In this document: one piece after another, positions 42,814-51,306 of the stretch | How the letters are laid out: every line of letters starts with the position of its first letter | Numbering within the stretch: position 1 is the stretch's first letter | NCBI RefSeq assembly: GCF_004366715.1 | Contig: NZ_SOQZ01000001.1 | Location: forward strand, 62,001 to 126,000 | Source of the DNA: Meridianimaribacter flavus | GTDB lineage: Bacteria; Bacteroidota; Bacteroidia; Flavobacteriales; Flavobacteriaceae | Reading direction: 5' to 3' | Length of the DNA: 64,000 nt | The notes under the pieces: model-generated | What the model was told of the DNA's origin: nothing | The model's database searches: none | Seen by the model: only the letters and a program-made list of their open reading frames with translations | Program-made: the position numbers and the translations under genes

Positions 42814-45216
42814 ATGAAAAAAATTACTCTAGTTTTATTTTTAATTTCGAGCTGCTTAAGTGCTCAAGTTTTAAATCAACCAGCCAATTGGCCAAATACC
42901 AACTGGACACTATCAGGAACCTATGATAGTAATCCATTAATTTTTGTAGAAAACCCAACAGTAGACTCATCAACATTTTCATTTGATGAAGACGAAGCTG
43001 GGGATAACTCAATAAACAATATTGCTGCTGTTTCTCCAGTAATTAATCTAACCAATGCTTATAATGCAGGTGAAACATGGATACTAGTAGATGCAAATTA
43101 TGTTATAAGTATTTATCAAGATGAATCTTTAAGTTTAGAGTATTGGGATGATGACGCTTCAAGTTGGATTAGTTGGGGAACTCCTATTACTTCTAATTCA
43201 TCTGGTGCGCCAAACAGCAATTTTTGTGGTGGCCCACCTGAAGCCTTAAATGCAGGTCATTTAAACATTTCAGCTTTTACTGCCAACCAACTAGCAAACT
43301 TTCAATATCGAATTCATTATAATGATAATGGTTCTTGGGGTTGGGGATTTTGTCTTACCTCACCAACCATTTATTCTCAAATGCCTCCTGCTTGTCCTAA
43401 TATAACTAACCTTAGTGTGAGCAACGTTTCTTATGATTCTGCTGATATTTTCTGGCAAGCTGGTGATGTAGAATCATCTTGGGAAATAGTCATTCAATTG
43501 GTGGGAACAGGAGTGCCAACGGGATCAGGAGAAAGCACAACTTTTAATAATCCTTATGAGGCTAATAGCTTATTAGACAATACAACTTATGAAGTTTATG
43601 TTAGAGGAAATTGTGGAGGTGGAGATTATAGCAATTGGATAGGTCCTGTTAACTTTACTACACCTGTATTATCTAGAGTTAACTTTACTCAAGACCCAAT
43701 AGATGTTGCCTCTGGTTACGATTTAACTGTTGTAGACATGAACAATGACTTCTTAGACGATATCGTTTCTGTATCAAATACTAATGTAAATATTCATTAC
43801 CAATTAAGTACTGGAGGTTTTAATGAAGCTAATTTACCGACACCTGAAGCAGACTTTATGCCTGGGTGGAGTATGGCAGCAGCAGACTTTGATGCTAATG
43901 GATATACAGACCTAGTTTATGGAAACACATTTGGAGTTACTTTTATGAAGGCAAATGATACAGGTACTGCTTTTACTGAAATCTCTGGTCCTGAAGACGT
44001 GTTTTCTCAACGCACAAACTTTGTTGACATCAATAATGATGGGCATCTCGACGCTTTTGTTTGTCATGATGTTGCTCCTAACGTTTTCTATATTAACGAT
44101 GGAAATGGCAACCTAACATTTAACCAAGGTGGATTAGGCGATTATTCATCTGGTGGTAATTATGGCTCTATCTGGATTGATTATGATAACGATAGAGATA
44201 TTGATATGTTTATTGCTAAATGCGGAGGAGAAGTTGCAAGAAGAACCAATCAAATGTTAACCAATAATGGAGATGGTACTTTTACTGAAAACGCTACTGC
44301 CTTAGGACTTGACGACCCAATGCAGACATGGTCTTCAACTTGGGGAGATTATGATAACGATGGAGACATGGATGTGTTTGTTGGTGCAAGTTCAGGAAGT
44401 CACAAGTTAATGAGAAATAATGGTAATGGTACTTTTACCGATGTAACTTCTGGAGCAGGTGTAAGTACTGCTCCTACTGGTCATGAAAACGTAAGTTATG
44501 ATTTTGACAATGATGGTTTTTTAGACATTGCTTGTAATGGTACAATTATGTATGGAAAAGGAGACCTCACATTTGAAGATATAGATAATGCGCAATTGAG
44601 TTACGCCAACGGATCGTTTGGAGACTTAAACAATGATGGCTTCATCGATGCTTACTACAACGAAACAATATACTGGAACAATACAACACCTAACAACTGG
44701 ATAACAATTAATACTGTAGGTACAGTTAGCAATATTCATGGTATTGGAGCCAGAGTTGAAATTCATACAGATTCAGGTACTCAAATAAGAGACGTAAGAA
44801 GTGGTGAAGGTTTTAAATACATGAGTACACTTAATACTCACTTTGGTTTAGGCTCTCAAACAAGTATTAATAATATTACTATTTATTGGCCTTCTGGCAT
44901 TATAGATATTGTTGAAAACCCAACAATAAATACTAGTGTAGTTGTTGTTGAAGGAGAAACTCTTGGGTTGGACGATACGCTAACAGATAACTTAATTATC
45001 TACCCTAACCCTACAAAAGACTTTTTGAATATTTCTCTTCCTGCTGATAACCTTGAAAGTGCTATTTACACTATTTTCGATTTTACAGGTAAACGTGTTA
45101 GCAATGCTAAATTAGATGCTTCAATCATAGATGTATCCTACTTAAGTGCAGGAAATTATGTTTTAAGAATCATTTCTGGAAATTCAATTAAAACTCAAAA
45201 ATTTATAAAACAGTAA
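42814..45216 (+). CDS. Secreted FN3-FG-GAP/ASPIC propeller protein with T9SS type A tail (cassette 2)
   Basis: An 800-residue paralogue of the gene at 39255. It has a signal peptide (to about LSAQ), a new N-terminal beta-sandwich, then a fibronectin type III domain (about 195-285, with NLSVSNVSYDSADIFWQAG and YEVYVRGNCGGGDYS), then the shared FG-GAP repeats, ASPIC/UnbV domain (RVEIHTDSGTQIRD, IYWPSGIID) and T9SS type A tail (IIYPNPTKDFL to IKTQKFIKQ). The N-terminal half differs entirely from its paralogue while the propeller and tail are close, so the duplication was followed by domain replacement. It ends with a strong terminator. Confidence 0.87.
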   Translation: MKKITLVLFLISSCLSAQVLNQPANWPNTNWTLSGTYDSNPLIFVENPTVDSSTFSFDEDEAGDNSINNIAAVSPVINLTNAYNAGETWILVDANYVISIYQDESLSLEYWDDDASSWISWGTPITSNSSGAPNSNFCGGPPEALNAGHLNISAFTANQLANFQYRIHYNDNGSWGWGFCLTSPTIYSQMPPACPNITNLSVSNVSYDSADIFWQAGDVESSWEIVIQLVGTGVPTGSGESTTFNNPYEANSLLDNTTYEVYVRGNCGGGDYSNWIGPVNFTTPVLSRVNFTQDPIDVASGYDLTVVDMNNDFLDDIVSVSNTNVNIHYQLSTGGFNEANLPTPEADFMPGWSMAAADFDANGYTDLVYGNTFGVTFMKANDTGTAFTEISGPEDVFSQRTNFVDINNDGHLDAFVCHDVAPNVFYINDGNGNLTFNQGGLGDYSSGGNYGSIWIDYDNDRDIDMFIAKCGGEVARRTNQMLTNNGDGTFTENATALGLDDPMQTWSSTWGDYDNDGDMDVFVGASSGSHKLMRNNGNGTFTDVTSGAGVSTAPTGHENVSYDFDNDGFLDIACNGTIMYGKGDLTFEDIDNAQLSYANGSFGDLNNDGFIDAYYNETIYWNNTTPNNWITINTVGTVSNIHGIGARVEIHTDSGTQIRDVRSGEGFKYMSTLNTHFGLGSQTSINNITIYWPSGIIDIVENPTINTSVVVVEGETLGLDDTLTDNLIIYPNPTKDFLNISLPADNLESAIYTIFDFTGKRVSNAKLDASIIDVSYLSAGNYVLRIISGNSIKTQKFIKQ

Positions 45217-45240
45217 TATACTTTTTATATAAAATTTCTA

Positions 45241-45270
45241 AAATCGCTCAAGTGACTGAGCGATTTTTTT
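45241..45270 (+). terminator. Terminator of cytochrome-propeller cassette 2
   Basis: A perfect 10-bp stem (AAATCGCTCA / TGAGCGATTT) with a 6-nt loop ends in a T run. Confidence 0.85.
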
Positions 45271-45274
45271 ATGG

Positions 45275-45282
45275 TACTTTTG
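45275..45282 (+). promoter_or_regulatory. Promoter -7 box of the orphan ABC ATPase gene
   Basis: TACTTTTG (TAnnTTTG) ends 4 nt before the ATG. With the spacing inferred at other promoters here, transcription would begin at or next to the ATG, giving a leaderless mRNA. Confidence 0.5.
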
Positions 45283-45286
45283 CAGC

Positions 45287-46204
45287 ATGCTAAGCGTAAA
45301 GAACATTTCATTTAAATACAGTAAAGATTTTATACTTAAAGATATTGACTTCACAGTTAAAAAAGGAGAGCACATCTCAATTATTGGTGAAAGCGGTTCA
45401 GGTAAATCAACACTGCTGAAGCTTATTTACGGAGAATTGGATTGCACCAAAGGACAGCTGTTTTGGAATACTACCGAAATTTTAGGCCCTAAGTATAATC
45501 TTGTTGTTGGCTATCCCTTTATGAAATATGTATCGCAAGAATTCGATTTAATGCCTTTTACTTCTGTTGAAGAAAATATAGGCGCATTCCTATCTAATTT
45601 TTTCCCTGAAGAGAAAAAAGAGCGTGTTAATGAACTTCTTGAAGTAGTTGAATTAAATGACTTTGCCAAAACTAAAGTAAAACTGCTTAGTGGAGGTCAA
45701 AAACAACGTGTAGCTTTAGCTAGAGCTATTGCAAAACAACCTGAAATATTGTTGCTAGATGAACCTTTTAGCCATATTGATAATTTTAAAAAACAAAGTC
45801 TAAGACGAAATCTTTTTAACTATTTAAAAGCAAAAAACATTGCTTGCGTTGTTGCCACACATGATAAAGAAGACGTCTTAGGATATGCTGATCGAATTTT
45901 AGTCTTAAACGATTCAAAAATTGTTGCAAACAACACACCTGAAGCTCTTTTTAAAAATCCTAAAGAACCTTTAATTGCTTCTTTTTTTGGAGAGTTTAAT
46001 ACTATTGGTGGTCAAATTATCTACGCACATCAATTAAAAGTGGTTGAAAACTCTAAGCTGAATGTTACCGTAAAACAGTCTTACTTTAAGGGAACACATG
46101 TTTTAATTGAAGCTATATACAATGGAAGTTCGGTATTTTTTAACCACCATACTATACTAGAAAAAGGAGCAAACGTGTGTTTAGAAGTTGTCACTCAACC
46201 TTAG
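45287..46204 (+). CDS. ABC transporter ATP-binding protein without adjacent permease
   Basis: A 305-residue ATPase. Walker A is GESGSGKST (about residues 37-45), signature LSGGQKQRVALARA (about 139), Walker B EILLLDEPFSHID and the His switch in VVATHDKED. The C-terminal ~75 residues (from TIGGQIIYAHQLKV) look like a small TOBE-type beta domain, as in importer ATPases for anions, sugars or polyamines. No permease or binding protein is in the window, so the substrate is unknown. The predicted transcript is leaderless. It converges on the Gre-like gene with a 14-bp overlap. Confidence 0.88.
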   Translation: MLSVKNISFKYSKDFILKDIDFTVKKGEHISIIGESGSGKSTLLKLIYGELDCTKGQLFWNTTEILGPKYNLVVGYPFMKYVSQEFDLMPFTSVEENIGAFLSNFFPEEKKERVNELLEVVELNDFAKTKVKLLSGGQKQRVALARAIAKQPEILLLDEPFSHIDNFKKQSLRRNLFNYLKAKNIACVVATHDKEDVLGYADRILVLNDSKIVANNTPEALFKNPKEPLIASFFGEFNTIGGQIIYAHQLKVVENSKLNVTVKQSYFKGTHVLIEAIYNGSSVFFNHHTILEKGANVCLEVVTQP

Positions 46205-46640
46205 TGATTTTAAAGGTTTTATCTCTAAAAACAACCTCATCACCTATCCTTTTCCCTGTTAGTTTTTGACCTATTGGTGTTTGTGGAGAAATTGCAAAAA
46301 ACGCTATTCCGTTAATACGTATTTGACCAGCACTTATTGCTATAAAATAATTTAAATCGCTAGTGTAAACAACACTTCCTAAGGTAATTTTTAAAGTTGT
46401 ACTTAAAGGATTTACTTTAAAAAGAACCTCTTTTAAAGCTTCAGCATCTCTAAGTTGTTCACCTGCTTTTTCTCGCTCTAACTGAATCATAGCGCGACCT
46501 GTTTCGTGCTTATCTCCTGCACTACTTTTGGTTTCAGAAAGTAATGATTGTTGAATTTCTTCTATGTTACGCTTGATAGCTTCAATTCTGTTTTCAACAA
46601 AATTTAAACACTGACTGTATAGTTCTTGCTTGATATTCAC
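46191..46640 (-). CDS. GreA/GreB-like transcript cleavage factor family protein
   Basis: A 149-residue protein. The N-terminal half is a coiled coil with a charged turn (KSSAGDKHETGRAM), and the C-terminal half has the GreA/GreB FKBP-like pattern ISPQTPIGQKLTGKRIGDEV. Gre factors rescue backtracked RNA polymerase. The acidic tip differs from the canonical Gre sequence, so the activity could differ, for example as a polymerase-binding anti-Gre protein. Such flavobacterial proteins are sometimes labelled 3-oxoacyl-ACP synthase, which does not fit this sequence. The start codon is GTG, directly after the TAA of the upstream oxidoreductase gene, so translation is probably coupled. Confidence 0.75.
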   Translation of the reverse strand: MNIKQELYSQCLNFVENRIEAIKRNIEEIQQSLLSETKSSAGDKHETGRAMIQLEREKAGEQLRDAEALKEVLFKVNPLSTTLKITLGSVVYTSDLNYFIAISAGQIRINGIAFFAISPQTPIGQKLTGKRIGDEVVFRDKTFKITKVE

Positions 46641-47753
46641 TTAAATTAACTCTGATAATTCTTTACCTATACTACTACCTATTGCAACTCCCATACCTCC
46701 TAAACGCACACCACAAAATACATTATTGGACACTTGTTTAACAATAGCTTTCTTTTGATTACCAACTCCCATAATACCACTCCATCTATGTTCAATTTCA
46801 AAAGGTGTATGAGGTAAAATGGTGGTTTTTAATAACAGCTCTAGTTGGTCTTGAATTAGTTTGGTTTGATTAAATACTGTTGTTTCTTCGCCTTTAAAAT
46901 CAAGATGTCTACCGCCTCCAAAAAGGATTCTATTATCAATATTTCTGAAATAATAATAGCCTTTATCTAAATGAAACGTTCCTTTTATGGGTAAGTTTTC
47001 AATGGGTTTTGTAATTAAAACCTGGGCTCTTGCTGGTTTTACATCTTCATCTAATAATTGAGACGCAAAACCATTTGTGGCTATTATTAGCTTTTTGGTT
47101 TTAAACTCAAATGCATTGGTTTTTAGATGAACCGAAGCAGTTGCTTCCTCAAATGCTTCTAGTGTAAGGTTGTTAAGTATTTTAATGCCTTTATGCAACA
47201 CTTTTTCTAGTAAAGCTTCCATCATTAAACCAGTGTCTATTTGACCTTCAAAGGGATTAAAAACGTACTTGTCTTTGATGTTTTTAAACTTAAAGTCGTT
47301 ACCTCTTAAACCAAATACATCAGCCTTAAAAATAGGGTTTAACAAGCTGTTTACTGATTCTCGCTTGGACAAACAATCTTCATATAATTCATGGTCTGTT
47401 TCAGAGAAAAGCTCATAACCACCCAATTGCTGATAATCTATCGCTTTATCAGATAAGTTTTCTCGCAATAACCGTAATCCTTCAATACGTTTTTTTACAA
47501 GGTTTACAACCTCTTCTTCTGTATGTGTGTTTAAATCATCTAGAATTTCGCTTAAGCTACCAAAACAAGAAAATCCTGCATTTTTAGTACTTGCGCCTTG
47601 AGGTAAAATCCCTTTTTCTAAAATTAAAATTTTAGCTTTTGGGTATTTATTTTTTAAGTGTAGTGCACAGTTTAAACCAACAATACCACTACCAACAATA
47701 GTAAAATCGATAGTGCTTAACCATGTTTTTATTTCCCAGTAACTAAAATTCAA
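46641..47753 (-). CDS. FAD-dependent oxidoreductase (DAO/glycine oxidase-like)
   Basis: A 370-residue flavoprotein. The N-terminal dinucleotide-binding motif is FTIVGSGIVGLNCALHL with the ribose-binding Glu in ILILEKG. Further segments are STKNAGFSCFGS and the C-terminal WSGIMGVG and GVRLGGMGVAIGSS, typical of the D-amino-acid-oxidase family. It oxidises an amino acid or amine; the substrate is not clear. The start is a TTG; no in-frame ATG precedes the Rossmann motif. First gene of a pair with the Gre-like gene. Confidence 0.82.
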   Translation of the reverse strand: MNFSYWEIKTWLSTIDFTIVGSGIVGLNCALHLKNKYPKAKILILEKGILPQGASTKNAGFSCFGSLSEILDDLNTHTEEEVVNLVKKRIEGLRLLRENLSDKAIDYQQLGGYELFSETDHELYEDCLSKRESVNSLLNPIFKADVFGLRGNDFKFKNIKDKYVFNPFEGQIDTGLMMEALLEKVLHKGIKILNNLTLEAFEEATASVHLKTNAFEFKTKKLIIATNGFASQLLDEDVKPARAQVLITKPIENLPIKGTFHLDKGYYYFRNIDNRILFGGGRHLDFKGEETTVFNQTKLIQDQLELLLKTTILPHTPFEIEHRWSGIMGVGNQKKAIVKQVSNNVFCGVRLGGMGVAIGSSIGKELSELI

Positions 47754-47798
47754 AAAGACGAAAGGTTTATTACTGTAAATGTACTTATTTTTTAGTAG

Positions 47799-47806
47799 TA
47801 TTTTTG
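47799..47806 (+). promoter_or_regulatory. Promoter -7 box of the structured RNA beside accC
   Basis: TATTTTTG (TAnnTTTG) ends 4 nt before the first paired base of the RNA at 47811. Confidence 0.5.
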
Positions 47807-47810
47807 ACTT

Positions 47811-47909
47811 GTGTTAAGGATAGAAACGGCATCCTTTTTTTTGAGGGACGAAGAAAAAAGATATAGTGAATAGCCTGACTTTTGCACATGAAATAGCAAA
47901 AGGAACACC
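47811..47909 (+). ncRNA. Candidate structured RNA with a four-way junction
   Basis: Four stems can be drawn. P1 is GTGTT (47811-47815) with AACAC (47904-47908), enclosing the rest. P2 is GGAT with ATCC (47818-47821, 47831-47834). P3 is a T-rich/A-rich arm (47834-47840 with 47854-47860). P4 is CTTTTGC with GCAAAAG (47879-47885, 47896-47902). Between P3 and P4 lies an unpaired ATATAGTGAATAGCCTGA. I recall very similar sequences (GGCATCC, then GATATAG, then GCCCGAC) in many Bacteroidota intergenic regions, but cannot confirm this or name a family. A promoter box precedes P1 and a hairpin follows. No protein frame spans it. Confidence 0.6.
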
Positions 47910-47910
47910 A

Positions 47911-47940
47911 TAAAAAAACTCCGAATTTTCATTCGGAGTT
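47911..47940 (-). terminator. Terminator of accC, possibly bidirectional
   Basis: A perfect 10-bp stem, AACTCCGAAT with ATTCGGAGTT (47917-47926, 47931-47940), has a 4-nt loop. The T run follows on the minus strand, so it serves accC; it could also end the structured RNA on the plus strand. Confidence 0.75.
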
Positions 47941-47947
47941 CTATTAT

Positions 47948-49300
47948 TTATTCTTCAACTTGTTTTTCCATTACAAAATCTTCCATAAACTTAGTGGTAT
48001 AGTTTCCTGCTAAATAATCAGGATGTTCCATAAGTTGTCTGTGGAAAGGTATTGTAGTTTTAATACCTTCAATAACAAACTCGTCTAGAGCGCGTTTCAT
48101 TTTATTAATGGCTTCTTCTCTTGTTTGAGCAGTAGTAATCAACTTAGCGATCATAGAATCGTAGTTTGGCGGAATACTATATCCTGCATAAACATGAGTA
48201 TCTAAACGTACACCATGACCTCCTGGAGCGTGTAATGTAGTTATTCTACCTGGAGATGGTCTAAAGTCGTTAAATGGGTCTTCGGCATTAATTCTACATT
48301 CAATTGAGTGTAGATTTGGCGTGTAGTTTTTACCAGAAATTGGCACACCTGCTGCTACTAAAATTTGTTCGCGTATTAAATCGAAATCAATAACTTGTTC
48401 AGTAATTGGGTGCTCAACTTGAATACGAGTGTTCATTTCCATGAAATAGAAGTTTCTGTGTTTATCTACAAGAAACTCTACTGTTCCTGCGCCTTCGTAT
48501 TTTATGAATTCTGCTGCTTTTACTGCTGCTTCACCCATTTTTTTACGAAGTGCATCAGTCATAAAAGGCGATGGTACTTCTTCGGTTAATTTTTGATGAC
48601 GACGTTGTACCGAGCAATCTCTTTCAGATAAATGACATGCTTTTCCACGAGAGTCACCAACAACTTGAATTTCGATATGTCTTGGCTCTTCAATAAGCTT
48701 TTCCATATACATATCGTCATTTCCAAAGGCTGCTTTACTTTCTTGTCTAGCCGATTCCCATGCTGCTTTAAGGTTTTCTGGTTTCCAAACAGCACGCATT
48801 CCTTTTCCTCCACCACCAGCAGTTGCTTTAAGCATTACTGGGTAACCTACTTCTTTTGCAAGTTTTTCACATTCTTCAAAATCGGCAATAATACCTTCAC
48901 TACCTGGTACACATGGTACTCCTGCAGCTTTCATTGTAGCTTTAGCTGTTGCTTTATCTCCCATTTTAGAGATCATTTCAGCTGAGGCTCCAATAAATTT
49001 TATATTATGCTCTTCACAGATTTTAGAAAACTTAGCATTCTCAGATAAGAATCCGTATCCAGGATGAATTGCGTCAGCGTTAGTAATTTCGGCTGCGGCA
49101 ATTATATTAGACATTTTTAGGTAAGACTCTGTACTTGGTGCAGGACCAATACAAACGGCTTCGTCAGCAAATTTTACATGTAAACTATCAGCATCTGCTG
49201 TAGAGTAAACAGCTACCGTTTTAATGCCCATTTCTTTACAGGTTCTAATAACACGAAGTGCTATTTCTCCTCTATTGGCTATCAGTATTTTTTTAAACAT
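47948..49300 (-). CDS. accC: Biotin carboxylase subunit of acetyl-CoA carboxylase
   Basis: A 450-residue ATP-grasp enzyme that carboxylates biotin on AccB, the first half of malonyl-CoA synthesis. Family segments are [19 protein letters not shown] at the N-terminus, the glycine-rich ATP loop [12 protein letters not shown] (about 160), [13 protein letters not shown], and the catalytic [15 protein letters not shown]. It follows accB by 91 bp and ends with a strong terminator beside the structured RNA. Fits the usual accB-accC order. Confidence 0.95.
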   Translation of the reverse strand: MFKKILIANRGEIALRVIRTCKEMGIKTVAVYSTADADSLHVKFADEAVCIGPAPSTESYLKMSNIIAAAEITNADAIHPGYGFLSENAKFSKICEEHNIKFIGASAEMISKMGDKATAKATMKAAGVPCVPGSEGIIADFEECEKLAKEVGYPVMLKATAGGGGKGMRAVWKPENLKAAWESARQESKAAFGNDDMYMEKLIEEPRHIEIQVVGDSRGKACHLSERDCSVQRRHQKLTEEVPSPFMTDALRKKMGEAAVKAAEFIKYEGAGTVEFLVDKHRNFYFMEMNTRIQVEHPITEQVIDFDLIREQILVAAGVPISGKNYTPNLHSIECRINAEDPFNDFRPSPGRITTLHAPGGHGVRLDTHVYAGYSIPPNYDSMIAKLITTAQTREEAINKMKRALDEFVIEGIKTTIPFHRQLMEHPDYLAGNYTTKFMEDFVMEKQVEE

Positions 49301-49391
49301 AACTAGATGAGTTTAAAAGTTTATGGTTTATGTGTTTAGAGTTCTAGCTAAAATAGTTTTGAACTTTTAACTGTAAACTTTAAACTTCGAA

Positions 49392-49880
49392 TTATGATGG
49401 ATCTACTAAAAATAATGGTTGATCGAACTCAACTGGTGATGCATCGTCCACTAGTACTTTTACGATTTTTCCTGAAATTTCAGATTCAATTTCATTGAAT
49501 AATTTCATCGCTTCAATAACACACAATACGTCACCTTCTTTAATAGTGCTTCCTACCTCAACAAAAACAGGTTTGTCTGGTGAAGGCTTGCGGTAAAATG
49601 TTCCAATTATTGGAGACTTTATAGTTACATATTTTGAATCTTCATTTGAAGCTGCTGGTGCAACAGGAGTTGATGCTACAACTTCAGCTGCAGCAACTGC
49701 TGCTGGTTGAGCAACTGGTGTTTGAGCCATTGGAATTTGTTGTACAATGGTTGTTGCTTCTCCTTTATCGTCACTTCCTGTTTTAATGGTGATTTTTATA
49801 TCGTCCATTTCTAATTTAACCTCGCTTGCTCCAGACTTGGCAACAAATTTGATTAAGTTTTGAATTTCCTTTATATCCAT
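49392..49880 (-). CDS. accB: Biotin carboxyl carrier protein of acetyl-CoA carboxylase
   Basis: A 162-residue protein. A helical N-terminus (MDIKEIQNLIKFVAKSG) leads to a Pro/Ala-rich linker (about 50-85) and the biotinyl domain, where the biotinylated Lys sits in VIEAMKLFNEIES. The swinging domain carries CO2 between AccC and the carboxyltransferase. Second last gene of the minus-strand fatty-acid block; 37 bp after fabH. Confidence 0.95.
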   Translation of the reverse strand: MDIKEIQNLIKFVAKSGASEVKLEMDDIKITIKTGSDDKGEATTIVQQIPMAQTPVAQPAAVAAAEVVASTPVAPAASNEDSKYVTIKSPIIGTFYRKPSPDKPVFVEVGSTIKEGDVLCVIEAMKLFNEIESEISGKIVKVLVDDASPVEFDQPLFLVDPS

Positions 49881-49917
49881 AATAAATTAGATTAGTTAAT
49901 TAAATTGGTTTTATTAG

Positions 49918-50913
49918 TTAGGAATTATATGCCCATTTTAAATATATTGATCCCCAAGTGAATCCACCTCCAAAAGCAGCAAAAATTAAATTGTCTCCTT
50001 TTTTTAGTTTGTCTTCGAAATCACTTAATAGTAATGGTAATGTTGCAGATGTTGTATTACCATATCTATGAATGTTTTTAAGTACTTTAGAATCTTCTAA
50101 ATTCATTCTACTTGCTGTAGCGTCTATGATTCGCATATTAGCTTGATGTGGCACTAACCAAGACACATCATCATGTGTTAGGTTGTTTCTTTGCATTATT
50201 TTTTCGCAAACATCAGCCATATTAGATACAGCAAACTTAAATACTGTTCTACCATCTTGGTGTACAAAATGTTGTTTGTTTTTTACAGTCTCTTCATTTG
50301 GAGGCAATATTGAACCTCCTGCTTCTATTTTAAGAAACTCTCTTCCTGAGCCATCACTTCTTAAGTATTCATCTTGAAAACCTAAGCCTTCAGTATTAGG
50401 CTCTAAAAGCACAGCTCCAGCTCCATCACCAAAAATAATGCATGTTGCTCTATCAGTATAGTCTATAATTGAAGACATTTTATCTGCTCCTATAAGTAGC
50501 ACTTTTTTATATCTTCCTGATTCTATATAGCTAGATGCTGTTGACAAACCGTAAAGAAAACTTGAGCATGCAGCCTGCAAATCGTATGCAAAGGCATTGG
50601 TAGCTCCTATTTTAGTGGCTGTATAAACTGCTGTAGATGCTACAGGCATATCTGGTGTAGCTGTAGCAACAATTACCAAATCGATTTCTTTAGGATCGAT
50701 TTGCTTTTTTTCTATTAAGTTTTCTGCTGCTTTAACTGCAAGGTAAGAAGTGCCTTCGCCTTCTTTTTTAAGTATTCTGCGTTCTTTTATACCTGTTCTG
50801 GTTGTTATCCATTCATCATTTGTATCTACCATAGTCTCTAAGACTTTATTTGATAGTACAAACTCAGGCACAAAAGCTCCTACAGCTGTTATTGCTGCTG
50901 TGATTTTACTCAT
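49918..50913 (-). CDS. fabH: 3-oxoacyl-ACP synthase III
   Basis: A 331-residue thiolase-fold enzyme that starts fatty-acid synthesis by condensing acetyl-CoA (or branched primers) with malonyl-ACP. The catalytic triad is Cys in LQAACSSFLYG, His in VPHQANMRI and Asn in YGNTTSATLPL. Branched-chain primer use is common in Bacteroidota but not visible here. A structured leader and a weak promoter lie upstream, after the rpmF terminator, so fabH can be transcribed separately from rpmF. Confidence 0.94.
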   Translation of the reverse strand: MSKITAAITAVGAFVPEFVLSNKVLETMVDTNDEWITTRTGIKERRILKKEGEGTSYLAVKAAENLIEKKQIDPKEIDLVIVATATPDMPVASTAVYTATKIGATNAFAYDLQAACSSFLYGLSTASSYIESGRYKKVLLIGADKMSSIIDYTDRATCIIFGDGAGAVLLEPNTEGLGFQDEYLRSDGSGREFLKIEAGGSILPPNEETVKNKQHFVHQDGRTVFKFAVSNMADVCEKIMQRNNLTHDDVSWLVPHQANMRIIDATASRMNLEDSKVLKNIHRYGNTTSATLPLLLSDFEDKLKKGDNLIFAAFGGGFTWGSIYLKWAYNS

Positions 50914-50934
50914 TGCTTATTAATTAGTTATCTC

Positions 50935-50993
50935 AAAAAAGGTGGTAAAAGTGTCAAAAACAAGTAACTTTTGTATAAAATCACCACTTTTTT
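50935..50993 (-). promoter_or_regulatory. Long hairpin in the fabH leader
   Basis: An outer stem (50935-50946 with 50983-50993, one bulged base) holds an inner stem AAAAGT/ACTTTT (50947-50952, 50967-50972). On the minus strand it ends in a T run, as an attenuator would, 22 nt before the fabH start. Confidence 0.45.
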
Positions 50994-50996
50994 GGT

Positions 50997-51005
50997 CAAA
51001 TATTA
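50997..51005 (-). promoter_or_regulatory. Possible promoter box of fabH
   Basis: The minus strand reads TAATATTTG, one base longer than TAnnTTTG. If used, the RNA begins at the leader hairpin. Confidence 0.3.
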
Positions 51006-51046
51006 TGCAAATTAAGTTGTTTTTAAGACTTTCAAAAATTAATCAT

Positions 51047-51074
51047 AAAAAAAACGCTCTGTTTAGAGCGTTTT
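51047..51074 (-). terminator. Terminator of rpmF
   Basis: AAAACGCTCT (51051-51060) pairs with AGAGCGTTTT (51065-51074) over a 4-nt loop, with a T run on the minus strand. Confidence 0.8.
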
Positions 51075-51094
51075 ATTGTATGCGCGCATAATAG

Positions 51095-51298
51095 TTATGC
51101 TAAATTTTCTTCTTTTTCAGAATTATCTATAAGTACTTGACCTCTGTAATACAATTTACCTTCGTGCCAGTGAGCTCTATGGTAAAGATGAGCTTCTCCT
51201 GTTGTAGGGCATGTTGCAATATGAGGCACTGATGCCTTATAATGTGTTCTCCTTTTATCTCTTCTAGTTTTAGAAATCTTTCTCTTAGGATGTGCCAT
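51095..51298 (-). CDS. rpmF: 50S ribosomal protein L32
   Basis: A 67-residue ribosomal protein with the canonical start [20 protein letters not shown]. The usual zinc Cys are reduced: one Cys remains (IATCPTTG), so this is a largely Cys-less (zinc-independent) form, common in Bacteroidota. It lies 8 bp after the DUF177 gene and before fabH, the widely conserved DUF177-rpmF-fab arrangement that ties ribosome and lipid synthesis. Confidence 0.96.
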   Translation of the reverse strand: MAHPKRKISKTRRDKRRTHYKASVPHIATCPTTGEAHLYHRAHWHEGKLYYRGQVLIDNSEKEENLA

Positions 51299-51306
51299 TT
51301 TCTATA

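Noticed and set aside
46191-46640. Annotation of the Gre-like protein as 3-oxoacyl-ACP synthase
   Set aside because: No thiolase fold or catalytic Cys-His-Asn; the coiled coil plus FKBP-like C-terminus fits GreA/GreB.
48632-48985. A 117-codon plus-strand frame inside accC
   Set aside because: Antisense to a certain essential enzyme; Phe/Ser/Cys-rich composition typical of shadow frames in AT-rich genes.
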